NCBI RefSeq assembly: GCF_052076145.1
Contig: NZ_CP197246.1
Location: 5,022,001 to 5,086,000 of the forward strand
Source: Kitasatospora sp052076145
GTDB taxonomy: Bacteria; Actinomycetota; Actinomycetes; Streptomycetales; Streptomycetaceae
Length of the DNA: 64,000 bases
Direction of reading: 5' to 3'
Shown: in pieces, positions 1 through 8,142 of the stretch
Layout: each line of letters starts with the position of its first letter
Position numbering within the stretch: the stretch's first letter is position 1
Made by a program: the position numbers and the translations under genes
Notes under the pieces: model-generated
The model's database searches: none
What the model was told of the DNA's origin: nothing
What the model saw: only the letters and a program-made list of their open reading frames with translations

Positions 1-200
1 TGCCAGCTCGTCCAGGCGATGGTCGCGCCGTCGGGGGAGAGGCGGGGGTGGCTGACGCGCGTCCGGTCGCAGCTGACCCGCCAGGCGCGGCCGACGGTGC
101 CGTCCGGTGCCAGCGGGGCGGCCCAGACGTCGTCCTCGGCGGTGCAGGTGAGCAGCCCGCCGCGCAGGTGGGGGTACCTCAGATAGCCGGGCGTGGTCAC
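1..200 (-). CDS. Tricorn protease homologue, N-terminal fragment
   Basis: Only the first 66 codons are in the window; the gene continues beyond base 1. The fragment reads MTTPGYLRYPHLRGGLL, then TAEDDVWAAPL, GRAWRVS and SHPRLSPDGATIAWTS. This is the opening blade of the N-terminal beta-propeller of actinobacterial tricorn protease homologues (peptidase family S41, TolB/PD40-like repeats). By family knowledge these are cytosolic peptidases that trim oligopeptides; the catalytic PDZ/protease core is outside the window. The GTG start at 200 follows a GGAGAGG-like ribosome binding site by a few bases. It is divergent from the chitinase, with about 230 bases of shared upstream DNA. The assignment is fairly sure, but nothing can be said about catalytic residues. 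Confidence 0.75.
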   Translation of the reverse strand, partial: MTTPGYLRYPHLRGGLLTCTAEDDVWAAPLAPDGTVGRAWRVSCDRTRVSHPRLSPDGATIAWTSW

Positions 201-317
201 CTCTCCATGGTTCGGCGACGGCGGGCGGCCCGCAACCCGGGCTCACGCCGCGTCAGACCCTGACGGGCGCTCAGGACGTGACACGCCCATTGACACCACC
301 TGGCGGGTTCGCTTCAG

Positions 318-341
318 TGGTCTAGTCCAAGGTCTAGTCCA
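318..341 (+). promoter_or_regulatory. Chitinase promoter direct repeats (DasR-box-like)
   Basis: Two adjacent 12-bp direct repeats, TGGTCTAGTCCA (318-329) and AGGTCTAGTCCA (330-341), lie about 90 bases upstream of the chitinase start. Streptomyces chitinase promoters carry pairs of 12-bp direct repeats of this kind. Their core matches the binding site of the GntR-type GlcNAc sensor DasR (consensus around ACTGGTCTAGACCAGT). Inference: chitin/GlcNAc-controlled expression of the downstream gene. Confidence 0.8.
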
Positions 342-431
342 ACTGGGCGCCCTGGCGCGCCCGGCCGGCCCCCACCGGCACCTTGGGCACCCCCATGCCC
401 CGCTTCTCTTCCGGTAGGAGCACACCCCCAC

Positions 432-2099
432 ATGCGTACTCCCCTGATGACCAGACGCACCGTCGCGGCCGCCACCGCCTGGGCGGTCGCCGCCACCGGT
501 GCGGCCGCCCTCAGCTTCGGCCTCGCCCCCGCCGCCTCGGCGGGGGCCGGTGAGCTGGTGAACAGCCTCGCCAACGGCGGCTTCGAGAGCGGCGCCCTCG
601 CCCCCTGGGGCTGCACCGGCGGCACCGGCAGCATCGTCACCGGCCACGCCCACGCGGGCAGCTACGCCCTCGCCGGAGCCGCCTCGGCGAGCGACTCGGC
701 CCAGTGCAGCCAGACCGTCACGGTCGCCCCCAGCACCACGTACACGCTCAGCGCGTACGTCAACGGCGCGTACGTCTACCTCGGCGTCGACGGCGCCGGC
801 AGCACCTGGACGCCCGGCACCGGCGGCGGGTACCAGAAGCTCTCCGTCAGCTTCACCACCGGCGCGAGCCAGACCAGCGCGACGGTCTGGACGCACGGCT
901 GGTACGGCCAGGGCACCTACTACGCGGACGACGTCTCGCTGGACGGGCCGGGCGCCCCCTCGCCGTCGCCCTCGTCCTCGCCGTCCACCTCGCCCTCCGG
1001 CTCCCCCTCCCCGTCCTCCAGCCCGTCGTCGTCCCCGTCCTCCTCGCCCTCCACCACTCCGCCGCCCCCGCCGGGCGGTGGGCTGCCCGCGCACGCGCTG
1101 GTCGGCTACCTGCACGCGAGCTTCGCCAACGGCGCCGGGTACCTGAAGATGGCCGACGTGCCGGACGCCTGGGACGTCATCGATCTCTCCTTCGGCGAGC
1201 CGACCTCCGTCACCTCCGGCGACATCCGCTTCAACCGCTGCTCGGTGAGCGAGTGCCCGAGCGTCGAGTCGGACGCGGACTTCAAGGCGGCGATCGCCGC
1301 CAAGCGGGCCAAGGGCAAGAAGGTGCTGCTCTCCATCGGGGGGCAGAACGGCGAGGTGCAGCTCACCACCACGGCCGCCCGCGACACCTTCGTCAGTTCG
1401 GTCGCCGCGATCATCGACACGTGGGGCCTGGACGGTCTCGACGTCGACTTCGAGGGCCACTCGCTCTCGCTCAACACCGGTGACACCGACTTCAAGAACC
1501 CGACCTCGCCGGTCATCGTCAACCTGATCTCCGCCCTGAAGACCCTCAAGGCCCGGTACGGCTCCGGCTTCGTGCTGACCATGGCCCCCGAGACCTTCTT
1601 CGTCCAACTCGGTTACCAGTACTACGGGTCCGGCCCCTGGGGCGGCCAGGACCCGCGCGCCGGGGCCTTCCTGCCGGTCATCTACGCGATGCGCGGCGAC
1701 CTCACCCTGCTGCACGTCCAGGACTACAACTCCGGCTCCATCATGGGTCTGGACGGCCAGTACCACTCGATGGGCGGCGCCGACTTCCACGTCGCGATGA
1801 CCGACATGCTCCTCAAGGGCTTCCCCGTCGCGGGCAACACCGCCAACATGTTCCCGCCGCTGGCCCCCTCCCAGGTCGCCATCGGCATGCCCGCCAGCTC
1901 CTACGCGGGCAACGGCTACGTCACCCCCAGCGAGGTCACCAAGGCCCTCGACTGCCTCACCAAGGCCACCAACTGCGGCACCTACACCCCCCGCAGCGGC
2001 CCCCAGCCGACCCTCCGCGGCCTGATGACCTGGTCCGTCAACTGGGACCAGTACAGCGGCCGGGAGTTCTCCACCACCTTCCACGGCTACTTCGGCTGA
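432..2099 (+). CDS. Secreted GH18 chitinase with N-terminal carbohydrate-binding module
   Basis: A 555-residue secreted endochitinase that hydrolyses beta-1,4-GlcNAc links in chitin. Residues 1-36 form a signal peptide with an RR pair before the hydrophobic core and an ASA cleavage site. Residues about 45-172 are a beta-sandwich carbohydrate-binding module. Residues about 175-218 are a Pro/Ser/Thr linker. The rest is a GH18 barrel. The family catalytic motif DxxDxDxE appears as DGLDVDFE with the proton donor at E341, and the preceding strand motif KVLLSIGGQNG is also present. The arrangement resembles the ChiD-like subgroup of streptomycete chitinases. The gene is monocistronic, with a DasR-type repeat upstream and a strong hairpin immediately downstream. 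Confidence is high for the family, moderate for the subgroup. Confidence 0.95.
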   Translation: MRTPLMTRRTVAAATAWAVAATGAAALSFGLAPAASAGAGELVNSLANGGFESGALAPWGCTGGTGSIVTGHAHAGSYALAGAASASDSAQCSQTVTVAPSTTYTLSAYVNGAYVYLGVDGAGSTWTPGTGGGYQKLSVSFTTGASQTSATVWTHGWYGQGTYYADDVSLDGPGAPSPSPSSSPSTSPSGSPSPSSSPSSSPSSSPSTTPPPPPGGGLPAHALVGYLHASFANGAGYLKMADVPDAWDVIDLSFGEPTSVTSGDIRFNRCSVSECPSVESDADFKAAIAAKRAKGKKVLLSIGGQNGEVQLTTTAARDTFVSSVAAIIDTWGLDGLDVDFEGHSLSLNTGDTDFKNPTSPVIVNLISALKTLKARYGSGFVLTMAPETFFVQLGYQYYGSGPWGGQDPRAGAFLPVIYAMRGDLTLLHVQDYNSGSIMGLDGQYHSMGGADFHVAMTDMLLKGFPVAGNTANMFPPLAPSQVAIGMPASSYAGNGYVTPSEVTKALDCLTKATNCGTYTPRSGPQPTLRGLMTWSVNWDQYSGREFSTTFHGYFG

Positions 2100-2104
2100 C
2101 CGAC

Positions 2105-2142
2105 GGAAGGGCCCTCCCGAGCACGCTCGGGAGGGCCCTTCC
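2105..2142. terminator. Bidirectional terminator between chitinase and acyltransferase
   Basis: Near-perfect inverted repeat: GGAAGGGCCCTCCCGAGC (2105-2122) and its complement at 2125-2142, directly after the chitinase stop. It sits between two convergent genes, so it can serve both. Confidence 0.85.
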
Positions 2143-2155
2143 GGTCACGGCGGGG

Positions 2156-3235
2156 TCAGCCGATCGGTGCCTTCGGCGCCGGGGTGAACATCCAGGAGAG
2201 GTTCGGCTCCAGCACCGGGCGCAGGACGCGCTGCGCCACCACGGTCGACAGGACGGTCGCGAGGGCGAACGCGATGCCCGTGATCAGCACCTTGCCCGGT
2301 GCCGTCCACCAGAACGGATGGGCCCACCAACCGAGGAGGCCGCCGCCGACGGTGACGAAGGGGTGCAGCAGGTAGGTGCAGAGGCTCCGGCTGCCCATCC
2401 CGGTGAACCAGGTGTGCCGGGTCGGCACCAGCGCCAGGAAGGCTGCGCCGAGGACGAGCGCGACCGCGGTGAGCCCGAGGCTGCCCGCCGCCCACTTCCA
2501 GTAACTGACGTACAGAGCATGGTGGTCGTAGTTGTGGAGCAGCCAGTTCAGGTTCAGGTGGCGGCCGCGCCAGTACAGCAGAGCGGCGGTGGCCGCGAAC
2601 AGGACGACCGCTGCCGGGCGGCCGGCCCGGAAGGCCTGGAGGCGCTGGAAGTGCTCGGGGCGCAGGTAGAGGCCGAGCACGAAGAAGGGGAGGAACTGCA
2701 GGATCCGCGCGCCGTCGAAGGTCGGGCCCAGCTCGTAGGTGCCCGACACCAGGGCGCCGCCTAGCGCGAGACCCAGGCCGAGCGGCGGTCGCAGCGCCTT
2801 CCACAGCGGGGTGGTGACCCGCCAGACCAGTAGCGCGGGCAGGAACCACAGGTGGTACTTCGGGTCCAGCAGCCAGAACGGCGTGTGCGTCCCGGAGAGC
2901 TGGTTCGACCAGAGGGTGAAGAGCACCTGGACGATCAGGTACGGCGCGAACACGCCGGTGACCAGCCGCTTCCACTGGTCGGGCCGACCGCTGAAGCTCC
3001 TGGAGAGGTAGCCGGAGACGACGATGAAGACCGGCATGTGGAAGAGGTAGACGAACTCGTAGGCCGTCGTCAGGGCCCGGGAGTGCCCGGAGACCGTGCC
3101 CCAGGTGTGCCCGCAGACCACCAGCAGGAGCGCCAGGAACTTCGCGTTGTCGAGGTAGGCGTCCCGGCCCTTATGGGTGGCCGGCCGGGGGGCTTCACGT
3201 TGGCCCGGTGTGCGCGCGGTGGCCAGATCAGTCAT
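2156..3235 (-). CDS. Membrane acyltransferase, family 3 (fucose 4-O-acetylase-like)
   Basis: A 359-residue integral membrane protein. It shows the hallmark start of acyltransferase-3 proteins, with YLDNAKFLALLLVVCGHTWG at about residues 27-46 (the N-terminal helix ending in the conserved His). The family loop FHMPVFIVVSGYLSRSF follows near residue 70. About ten hydrophobic segments follow to the C-terminus. Family members O-acylate sugars or cell-surface polymers in the membrane; the substrate here cannot be read. It converges on the chitinase with a shared terminator and has the tRNA-Lys gene upstream in the same direction, so it is probably transcribed alone. Confidence 0.85.
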   Translation of the reverse strand: MTDLATARTPGQREAPRPATHKGRDAYLDNAKFLALLLVVCGHTWGTVSGHSRALTTAYEFVYLFHMPVFIVVSGYLSRSFSGRPDQWKRLVTGVFAPYLIVQVLFTLWSNQLSGTHTPFWLLDPKYHLWFLPALLVWRVTTPLWKALRPPLGLGLALGGALVSGTYELGPTFDGARILQFLPFFVLGLYLRPEHFQRLQAFRAGRPAAVVLFAATAALLYWRGRHLNLNWLLHNYDHHALYVSYWKWAAGSLGLTAVALVLGAAFLALVPTRHTWFTGMGSRSLCTYLLHPFVTVGGGLLGWWAHPFWWTAPGKVLITGIAFALATVLSTVVAQRVLRPVLEPNLSWMFTPAPKAPIG

Positions 3236-3354
3236 GGGGGTTCCTCGATGCGGACGTGCGCACTGCTACGGGTGCTGTGAATGTCGGTAGATAGTACAGA
3301 GGCGTCGCCGGTCGCTCCGAGCGGGGGACTCGCCCGATGGGCGCGCCGGGAACG

Positions 3355-3390
3355 ACTGAAGGCCCCTCGCTCTCGCGAGGGGCCTTCAGT
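3355..3390 (-). terminator. Terminator of tRNA-Lys copy 1
   Basis: A 16-bp perfect stem, ACTGAAGGCCCCTCGC with its complement, around a TCTC loop. It starts 8 bases beyond the 3' end of the tRNA-Lys on the minus strand. A closely related hairpin follows the second tRNA-Lys gene. Confidence 0.85.
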
Positions 3391-3397
3391 CTGTCGG

Positions 3398-3471
3398 TGC
3401 GCCGCCAGGGACTCGAACCCCGGACCCGCTGATTAAGAGTCAGCTGCTCTAACCAACTGAGCTAGCGGCGC
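3398..3471 (-). tRNA. tRNA-Lys (CTT), copy 1
   Basis: The 74-base sequence folds as a cloverleaf: acceptor stem GCGCCGC/GCGGCGC, D arm GCTCAGTTGGTTAGAGC, anticodon stem GCTGA/TCAGC around CTCTTAA (anticodon CTT, reads AAG), and T arm with GGTTCGAGTCC. The discriminator is A and CCA is not encoded. The sequence is identical to the second copy at 9337-9410. Confidence 0.97.
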
Positions 3472-3523
3472 CTGTCTGACGTCGAGAACATTACCTGGTC
3501 AGCGGCCGAAACTCACAATCGGG

Positions 3524-4444
3524 TCAGGTGGTGGCCCAGGGGGTGATGACGATCTTGCCGCGGACGTGGCCGGCCTCGACCAGGCGGTGGGCCTCGGCGG
3601 CGTGGGACAGGGGGTAGCTGGCGGCGATCTCCAGGCGGAGGCCGCCGGCGGACCAGAGCTCGGTGAGCTCGGCGAGGCGGGCGGCGGTGCGGGGGCCGCG
3701 CAGGCCGCGCACGCCCAGCCGCTGGGCGGCCGGGTAGTCGGTGATGGTGCCGATCCGGGAGCGGTCGGCGACGAGCGGGAGGGAGGCGTCGAGGGCGCCG
3801 CGGCCGGCCGCGTCGAGCACGGCGTCCACGCCGTCGGGGGCGGCCTCGCGCAGGCGCTCGGCCAGCCCCGGGCCGTACGCGACCGGGGTGGCGCCCAGCT
3901 CGCGCAGGTAGTCGTGGTTGGCCTCGCTCGCGGTGCCGATGACGGTGGCGCCCCAGGCGCGGGCGAGTTGGACGGCGACGGTGCCGACGCCGCCCGAGGC
4001 GCCGTGGACCAGGAGGGTGTCCCCGGCGCCGACGCCGAGCTCGGTGAGTGCGAGGTGGGCCGTCTGCCCGGAGGCGGAGAGTGAGCCGGCCGCCTCCCAG
4101 CTCATCGCGGCGGGCTTGGCCACCAGGTGGTCGCCGGGGACGGCGACGTACTGGGCGTGCCCGCCGAGCAGGTGGAAGCCGAGCACCTCGTCGCCCTTCT
4201 CCCAGCCGTAGCTGCCCGCGCCCAGTTGCTCGACCACCCCCGCGAACTCGTTGCCCGGGACGGCCGGCAGGGTGATGACCGCCCCCGGCGGGGTCCAGCC
4301 GCGGCGGACGGCGGTGTCGGACGGCTGGAGCCCGGCGGCGAGCACCCGCACCAACACCTCGCCGGGCCCCGGCTTCGGCACGGGCAGCTCGGTCACCTCC
4401 AGGACCTCCGGACCGCCCGGCCGTGCGAACACCGATGCGAGCAT
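3524..4444 (-). CDS. Zinc-free quinone oxidoreductase / MDR family alcohol dehydrogenase
   Basis: A 306-residue NADPH-dependent oxidoreductase of the medium-chain dehydrogenase superfamily, quinone reductase branch. It has an N-terminal GroES-like half (PGNEFAGVVEQLGAG near residue 63) followed by a Rossmann half. The dinucleotide motif VHGASGGVG lies at about 146-154, then TVAVQLARAWGATVIG. The cysteines expected for structural or catalytic zinc are missing, as in the QOR branch. The ATG at 4444 was chosen over upstream starts because GGGGAG lies 7 bases before it and the family's MLASVFARPG-type opening begins there. It is divergent from the Na+/H+ antiporter. The physiological substrate is unknown; general quinone or enone reduction is the family expectation. 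Confidence 0.85.
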   Translation of the reverse strand: MLASVFARPGGPEVLEVTELPVPKPGPGEVLVRVLAAGLQPSDTAVRRGWTPPGAVITLPAVPGNEFAGVVEQLGAGSYGWEKGDEVLGFHLLGGHAQYVAVPGDHLVAKPAAMSWEAAGSLSASGQTAHLALTELGVGAGDTLLVHGASGGVGTVAVQLARAWGATVIGTASEANHDYLRELGATPVAYGPGLAERLREAAPDGVDAVLDAAGRGALDASLPLVADRSRIGTITDYPAAQRLGVRGLRGPRTAARLAELTELWSAGGLRLEIAASYPLSHAAEAHRLVEAGHVRGKIVITPWATT

Positions 4445-4572
4445 CTCGTGGCTCCCCTGTCTCTCGGCCCGACTCTCCGGCCTGTCTCCCCGGACGCTGT
4501 CGTCCGCTGACCCCCACTCTGCAAGTTGAAGGGCGCTTGAAGTCAAGGGCCGTCCGGCGCGCCGGACCCGGG

Positions 4573-4587
4573 GTGACGTTTTGTCAC
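4573..4587. promoter_or_regulatory. Candidate operator, GTGAC palindrome
   Basis: Interrupted palindrome GTGAC-GTTTT-GTCAC about 40 bases upstream of the antiporter start, followed by a -10-like TATGCT at 4591-4596. It is in the divergent promoter region. The binding protein is unknown; this is suggestive only. Confidence 0.35.
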
Positions 4588-4626
4588 ATTTATGCTGAGC
4601 CGGGAACACTCTGAGAGGACCCCTCC

Positions 4627-6207
4627 GTGGCACAGCTGTCGCTGTTCTTCCTGGTGCTGCTCGCCTCGGTGGTGACGATGCCGCTGGCCCGCCGCACCGG
4701 CGTGCCGCAGCCCGTGCTGATGACGCTGATCGGGCTCGTGATGGCCGTGGTGCCGCAGATCCCGGACGTGACCGTCGACCCCGGGCTGATCCTGCCGCTG
4801 GTGCTGCCGCCGCTGATCTTCGCCGTCGCCCGGCGCTCCTCGGTGCGGTACTTCCGGGCCAACATCCGCTCCATCCTGCTGCTCGCGGTGGCCCTGGTGA
4901 TCGTCACCACCACCGCCGTCGCCGGGGTGTTCCACTGGCTCGTACCGACTCTGCCGATCGCCGCCGCCGTCGCCCTCGGCGCGCTCGTCTCACCGCCCGA
5001 CCCCGTCGCCGCCGTCGCGGTGGCGGGCAGCATCGGCCTGCCCCGGCGGCTGGTCGCGGTACTGGAGAGCGAGGGCCTCTTCAACGACGTCACCGCGATC
5101 GTGATCTACTCGCTGGCCGTCGAGGCGGTCGTCGGCGGCGACTTCTCGGTGGCGGACGCGCTCGTCCGCTTCGTGCTCTCCGCCGTCCTCGCCGTCGTCA
5201 TCGGCATCGCCCTGGGCTGGCTCAACGCCAAGCTGGCGGGGATGCTGGACGACCCGACGCAGCAGGTCGCACTCAACCTGCTGGTGCCCTTCGCCGCGTA
5301 CACGCTGGCCGAGGAGGCGCACGGCTCGGGCGTGCTCGCCGTCGTGGTCTGCGCCCTCTACCTCGCCGACCGCGCCGCCGACGCCGACGAGGTCGCCTAC
5401 CGGCTGGTCGGCAACGCCTTCTGGGAGATCGTCGAGATCCTGATCACCGGCATCGCCTTCGGCCTGATCGGGCTGGAGCTCGCCACGGTGCTCAGGGACG
5501 TCGGCGCGAGCTGGCGCGACATGCTCGGCGACGCCGCCTGGGTGATCGCCACGGTGGTGCTCGTCCGGCTGCTCTGGCTGCTGCCCGCCGCCTGGATCTC
5601 CCGGCGCGTCAGGCGCGGCGAGGAGGACACGCCGCTCACCTGGCGCGAGACGGTGGTGCTCTGGTGGTCCGGGATGCGCGGCGTGGCGACCGTCGCCCTC
5701 GCCCTGGGCATCCCCCTCACCGTGCACACCGGCGAGCCGTTCGCGGGGCGGAGCGAGATCGTCTTCGTTGCGTTCGGCGTCGTGCTCTTCACCCTGCTCG
5801 TGCAGGGGCTCACCCTGCCGTGGCTGGTCCGGCGGCTCAGCCTGGACAGCGGCCACGACACCCACGAGGAGGCCGTCAAACAGCTCTGGTGGCGCTCCGC
5901 CAGGGCCGGGCTCGGGCGGCTCGCCGAGCTGGAGGAGCAGCAGAAGCTCCCGGCCGAGCTGGTCGAGCGGCTGCGCGAGCGCCAGCACGACCGGCTGGCC
6001 CGGCTCTGCCCCGAGAGGTACGAGGAGCAGGAGGCCGCCGAGGCCAAGCTGCGGCTGCGGCAGTGGAAGGCCGCGGTCGAGATCGAGCAGGAGATGATCG
6101 CCGCCTCCCGGCGGGAGGTGCTGCTCGCCCGGGGAGAGACCGGCGCCGACCCCGAGATCGCCGACGAGGTCCTGCGCGGGCTCGACCTGCGGTCGGCGCG
6201 CAAGTGA
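4627..6207 (+). CDS. Na+/H+ antiporter, CPA1 family
   Basis: A 526-residue cation:proton antiporter of the inner membrane. Twelve or so hydrophobic segments occupy residues 1-405. They contain the CPA1 hallmarks LVSPPDPVAAVAV (near 120) and ESEGLFNDVTAIVIYS (near 143), whose acidic residues carry cation and proton in the family. The C-terminal 120 residues are hydrophilic, charged and helical (RLRERQHDRLARLCPERYEEQEA), a cytoplasmic regulatory tail often seen in actinobacterial members. The GTG start lies 10 bases after GAGAGG. Expected role: sodium and pH homeostasis. It is a single gene, 210 bases before pgi, and probably not co-transcribed with it. Confidence 0.92.
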   Translation: MAQLSLFFLVLLASVVTMPLARRTGVPQPVLMTLIGLVMAVVPQIPDVTVDPGLILPLVLPPLIFAVARRSSVRYFRANIRSILLLAVALVIVTTTAVAGVFHWLVPTLPIAAAVALGALVSPPDPVAAVAVAGSIGLPRRLVAVLESEGLFNDVTAIVIYSLAVEAVVGGDFSVADALVRFVLSAVLAVVIGIALGWLNAKLAGMLDDPTQQVALNLLVPFAAYTLAEEAHGSGVLAVVVCALYLADRAADADEVAYRLVGNAFWEIVEILITGIAFGLIGLELATVLRDVGASWRDMLGDAAWVIATVVLVRLLWLLPAAWISRRVRRGEEDTPLTWRETVVLWWSGMRGVATVALALGIPLTVHTGEPFAGRSEIVFVAFGVVLFTLLVQGLTLPWLVRRLSLDSGHDTHEEAVKQLWWRSARAGLGRLAELEEQQKLPAELVERLRERQHDRLARLCPERYEEQEAAEAKLRLRQWKAAVEIEQEMIAASRREVLLARGETGADPEIADEVLRGLDLRSARK

Positions 6208-6417
6208 ACGTCACGCGTCAGGCCGGCCCCAGGGGCGCGGGGTGGCTGCTTGCGCGAGTTGACGGCACGTCGGGGGTGCCGGTGCCGCGTAGGCTGGCCG
6301 GGGTACTGGCCGTCAACGGAGTCGGCCGGCCTCTTCTTACCGCTGGACCTCGCGTGACCCTCCCCGCAGGGCCCTGCCGGTAACCCTCGCACCGGATGAC
6401 TCAAGGAGAGACACCGA

Positions 6418-8079
6418 ATGTCGCAGACCCAGCCCGGCGGCCGCGCCCCGCTCAACCAGCTGCCGCAGTGGGAGGCCCTGGCCAAGCACCGGGAGGAGCT
6501 CGCAGGGCAGCACCTGCGCGGGCTGTTCGCGGCCGACCCCGAGCGCGGCAGCCGCTACGCGCTGCGGGTCGGGGATCTGCTCGTCGACCACTCGAAGCAC
6601 CTCGTCACCGACGAGACGCTCGCGCTGCTGCGCGACCTGGCCGCCGCGACCGGCGTGGCCGAGCTGCGGGACGCGATGTTCCGGGGCGAGAAGATCAACA
6701 TCACCGAGGACCGCGCCGTCCTGCACACCGCCCTGCGCGCCCCACGCGAGGCCGTGATCGAGGTCGACGGCGAGAACGTCGTCCCCGCCGTGCACGCCGT
6801 CCTCGACCGGATGGCCGCCTTCGCCGACCGCGTCCGCTCCGGCGAGTGGACGGGCCACACCGGCAAGCGCATCCGCACCGTCGTCAACATCGGCATCGGC
6901 GGCTCCGACCTCGGCCCCGCGATGGCGTACGAGGTGCTCCGCCCCTACGGCGACCGGGGCATCGACGTCCGCTTCGTCTCCAACGTCGACGGCGCCGACC
7001 TGCACGAGGCGCTGTACGGCCTGGACGCCGCCGAGACGCTCTTCGTCGTCGCCTCCAAGACCTTCACCACCATCGAGACCATCACCAACGCGACCTCCGC
7101 CCGCAGTTGGCTGCTCACCGAGCTCCGCGCCGACACCGACGCGGTGGCCAAGCACTTCGTCGCCCTCTCCACCAACGCGACCGGCGTCGCCGACTTCGGC
7201 ATCGACGTGGCCAACATGTTCGAGTTCTGGGACTGGGTCGGCGGCCGCTACTCCTACGACTCCGCCATCGGCCTGTCGCTGATGATCTCCGTCGGCCCGG
7301 ACAACTTCCGGCAGATGCTGGACGGCTTCCACCTCGTCGACGAGCACTTCCGCACCGCCCCGGCGGAGCAGAACGTCCCGCTGCTGCTCGGCCTGCTCGG
7401 CGTCTGGTACGGCGCGTTCTTCGACGCCCAGGCGCACGCGGTGCTGCCCTACTCGCACTACCTCTCCAAGTTCACCGCCTACCTCCAGCAGCTCGACATG
7501 GAGTCCAACGGCAAGTCCGTGGACCGCGACGGCAACCCCGTGGACTGGCAGACCGGCCCCGTCGTCTGGGGCACGCCCGGCACCAACGGCCAGCACGCGT
7601 ACTACCAACTGCTGCACCAGGGCACCAAGATGATCCCCGCCGACTTCATCGGCTTCGCCCAGCCGGTCGAGGGCCTGCAGCCCGGCCTGGTCGCCCAGCA
7701 CGACCTGCTGATGGCCAACTTCTTCGCCCAGACCCAGGCCCTCGCCTTCGGCAAGACCCCCGAGGAGGTCGCCGCCGAGGGGGTGCCCGCCCACCTCGTC
7801 GCCCACAAGACCTTCCGCGGCAACCACCCCACCACCACCATTCTCGCCACCGAGCTCAGCCCCTCGGTGCTCGGCCAGCTGATCGCCCTCTACGAGCACA
7901 AGGTGTTCGTCCAGGGCGCGGTGTGGAACATCGACTCCTTCGACCAGTGGGGCGTCGAGCTCGGCAAGGTGCTCGCCAAGCGCATCGAGCCGGTGCTGCT
8001 CACCGGCGAGGGCGCCGCCGAACTCGACAGCTCCACCGCTGCGCTGGTGGCCAACTACCGTACGCTGCGCGGCCGCTGA
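6418..8079 (+). CDS. pgi: Glucose-6-phosphate isomerase
   Basis: A 553-residue cytosolic enzyme interconverting glucose-6-phosphate and fructose-6-phosphate. The length fits the long bacterial/eukaryotic class (about 550). Visible family signatures are VNIGIGGSDLGPAM near residue 160, FWDWVGGRYS near 271-279, the active-site GTPGTNGQHAYYQLLHQGT region near 385-400, and the C-terminal NIDSFDQWGVELGK. The start is preceded by AAGGAGA. In streptomycetes a second pgi paralogue commonly sits in the pentose phosphate/zwf locus; this one stands alone between an antiporter and an aldo/keto reductase. Convergent transcription with the latter is separated by a hairpin terminator. Confidence 0.98.
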   Translation: MSQTQPGGRAPLNQLPQWEALAKHREELAGQHLRGLFAADPERGSRYALRVGDLLVDHSKHLVTDETLALLRDLAAATGVAELRDAMFRGEKINITEDRAVLHTALRAPREAVIEVDGENVVPAVHAVLDRMAAFADRVRSGEWTGHTGKRIRTVVNIGIGGSDLGPAMAYEVLRPYGDRGIDVRFVSNVDGADLHEALYGLDAAETLFVVASKTFTTIETITNATSARSWLLTELRADTDAVAKHFVALSTNATGVADFGIDVANMFEFWDWVGGRYSYDSAIGLSLMISVGPDNFRQMLDGFHLVDEHFRTAPAEQNVPLLLGLLGVWYGAFFDAQAHAVLPYSHYLSKFTAYLQQLDMESNGKSVDRDGNPVDWQTGPVVWGTPGTNGQHAYYQLLHQGTKMIPADFIGFAQPVEGLQPGLVAQHDLLMANFFAQTQALAFGKTPEEVAAEGVPAHLVAHKTFRGNHPTTTILATELSPSVLGQLIALYEHKVFVQGAVWNIDSFDQWGVELGKVLAKRIEPVLLTGEGAAELDSSTAALVANYRTLRGR

Positions 8080-8096
8080 GGACTGACAGGCTGACC

Positions 8097-8122
8097 GGCC
8101 CGGGGGTTGGAAGCCCCGGGCC
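8097..8122. terminator. Terminator between pgi and aldo/keto reductase
   Basis: A 9-bp all-GC stem GGCCCGGGG/CCCCGGGCC with an 8-base loop. It starts 18 bases after the pgi stop, between convergent genes. Confidence 0.75.
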
Positions 8123-8142
8123 CGCCGGTCGGCCCGCTGGGC

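Noticed and set aside
243..2084. Long open frame antisense to the chitinase (613 codons)
   Set aside because: It is a compositional shadow: the chitinase on the other strand has a signal peptide, linker, catalytic motif, promoter repeat and terminator, while this translation is Gly/Arg/Val-rich without any domain.
6337..7899. Long open frame antisense to pgi
   Set aside because: Low-complexity Val/Gly/Glu translation; the opposite strand is an unmistakable glucose-6-phosphate isomerase.
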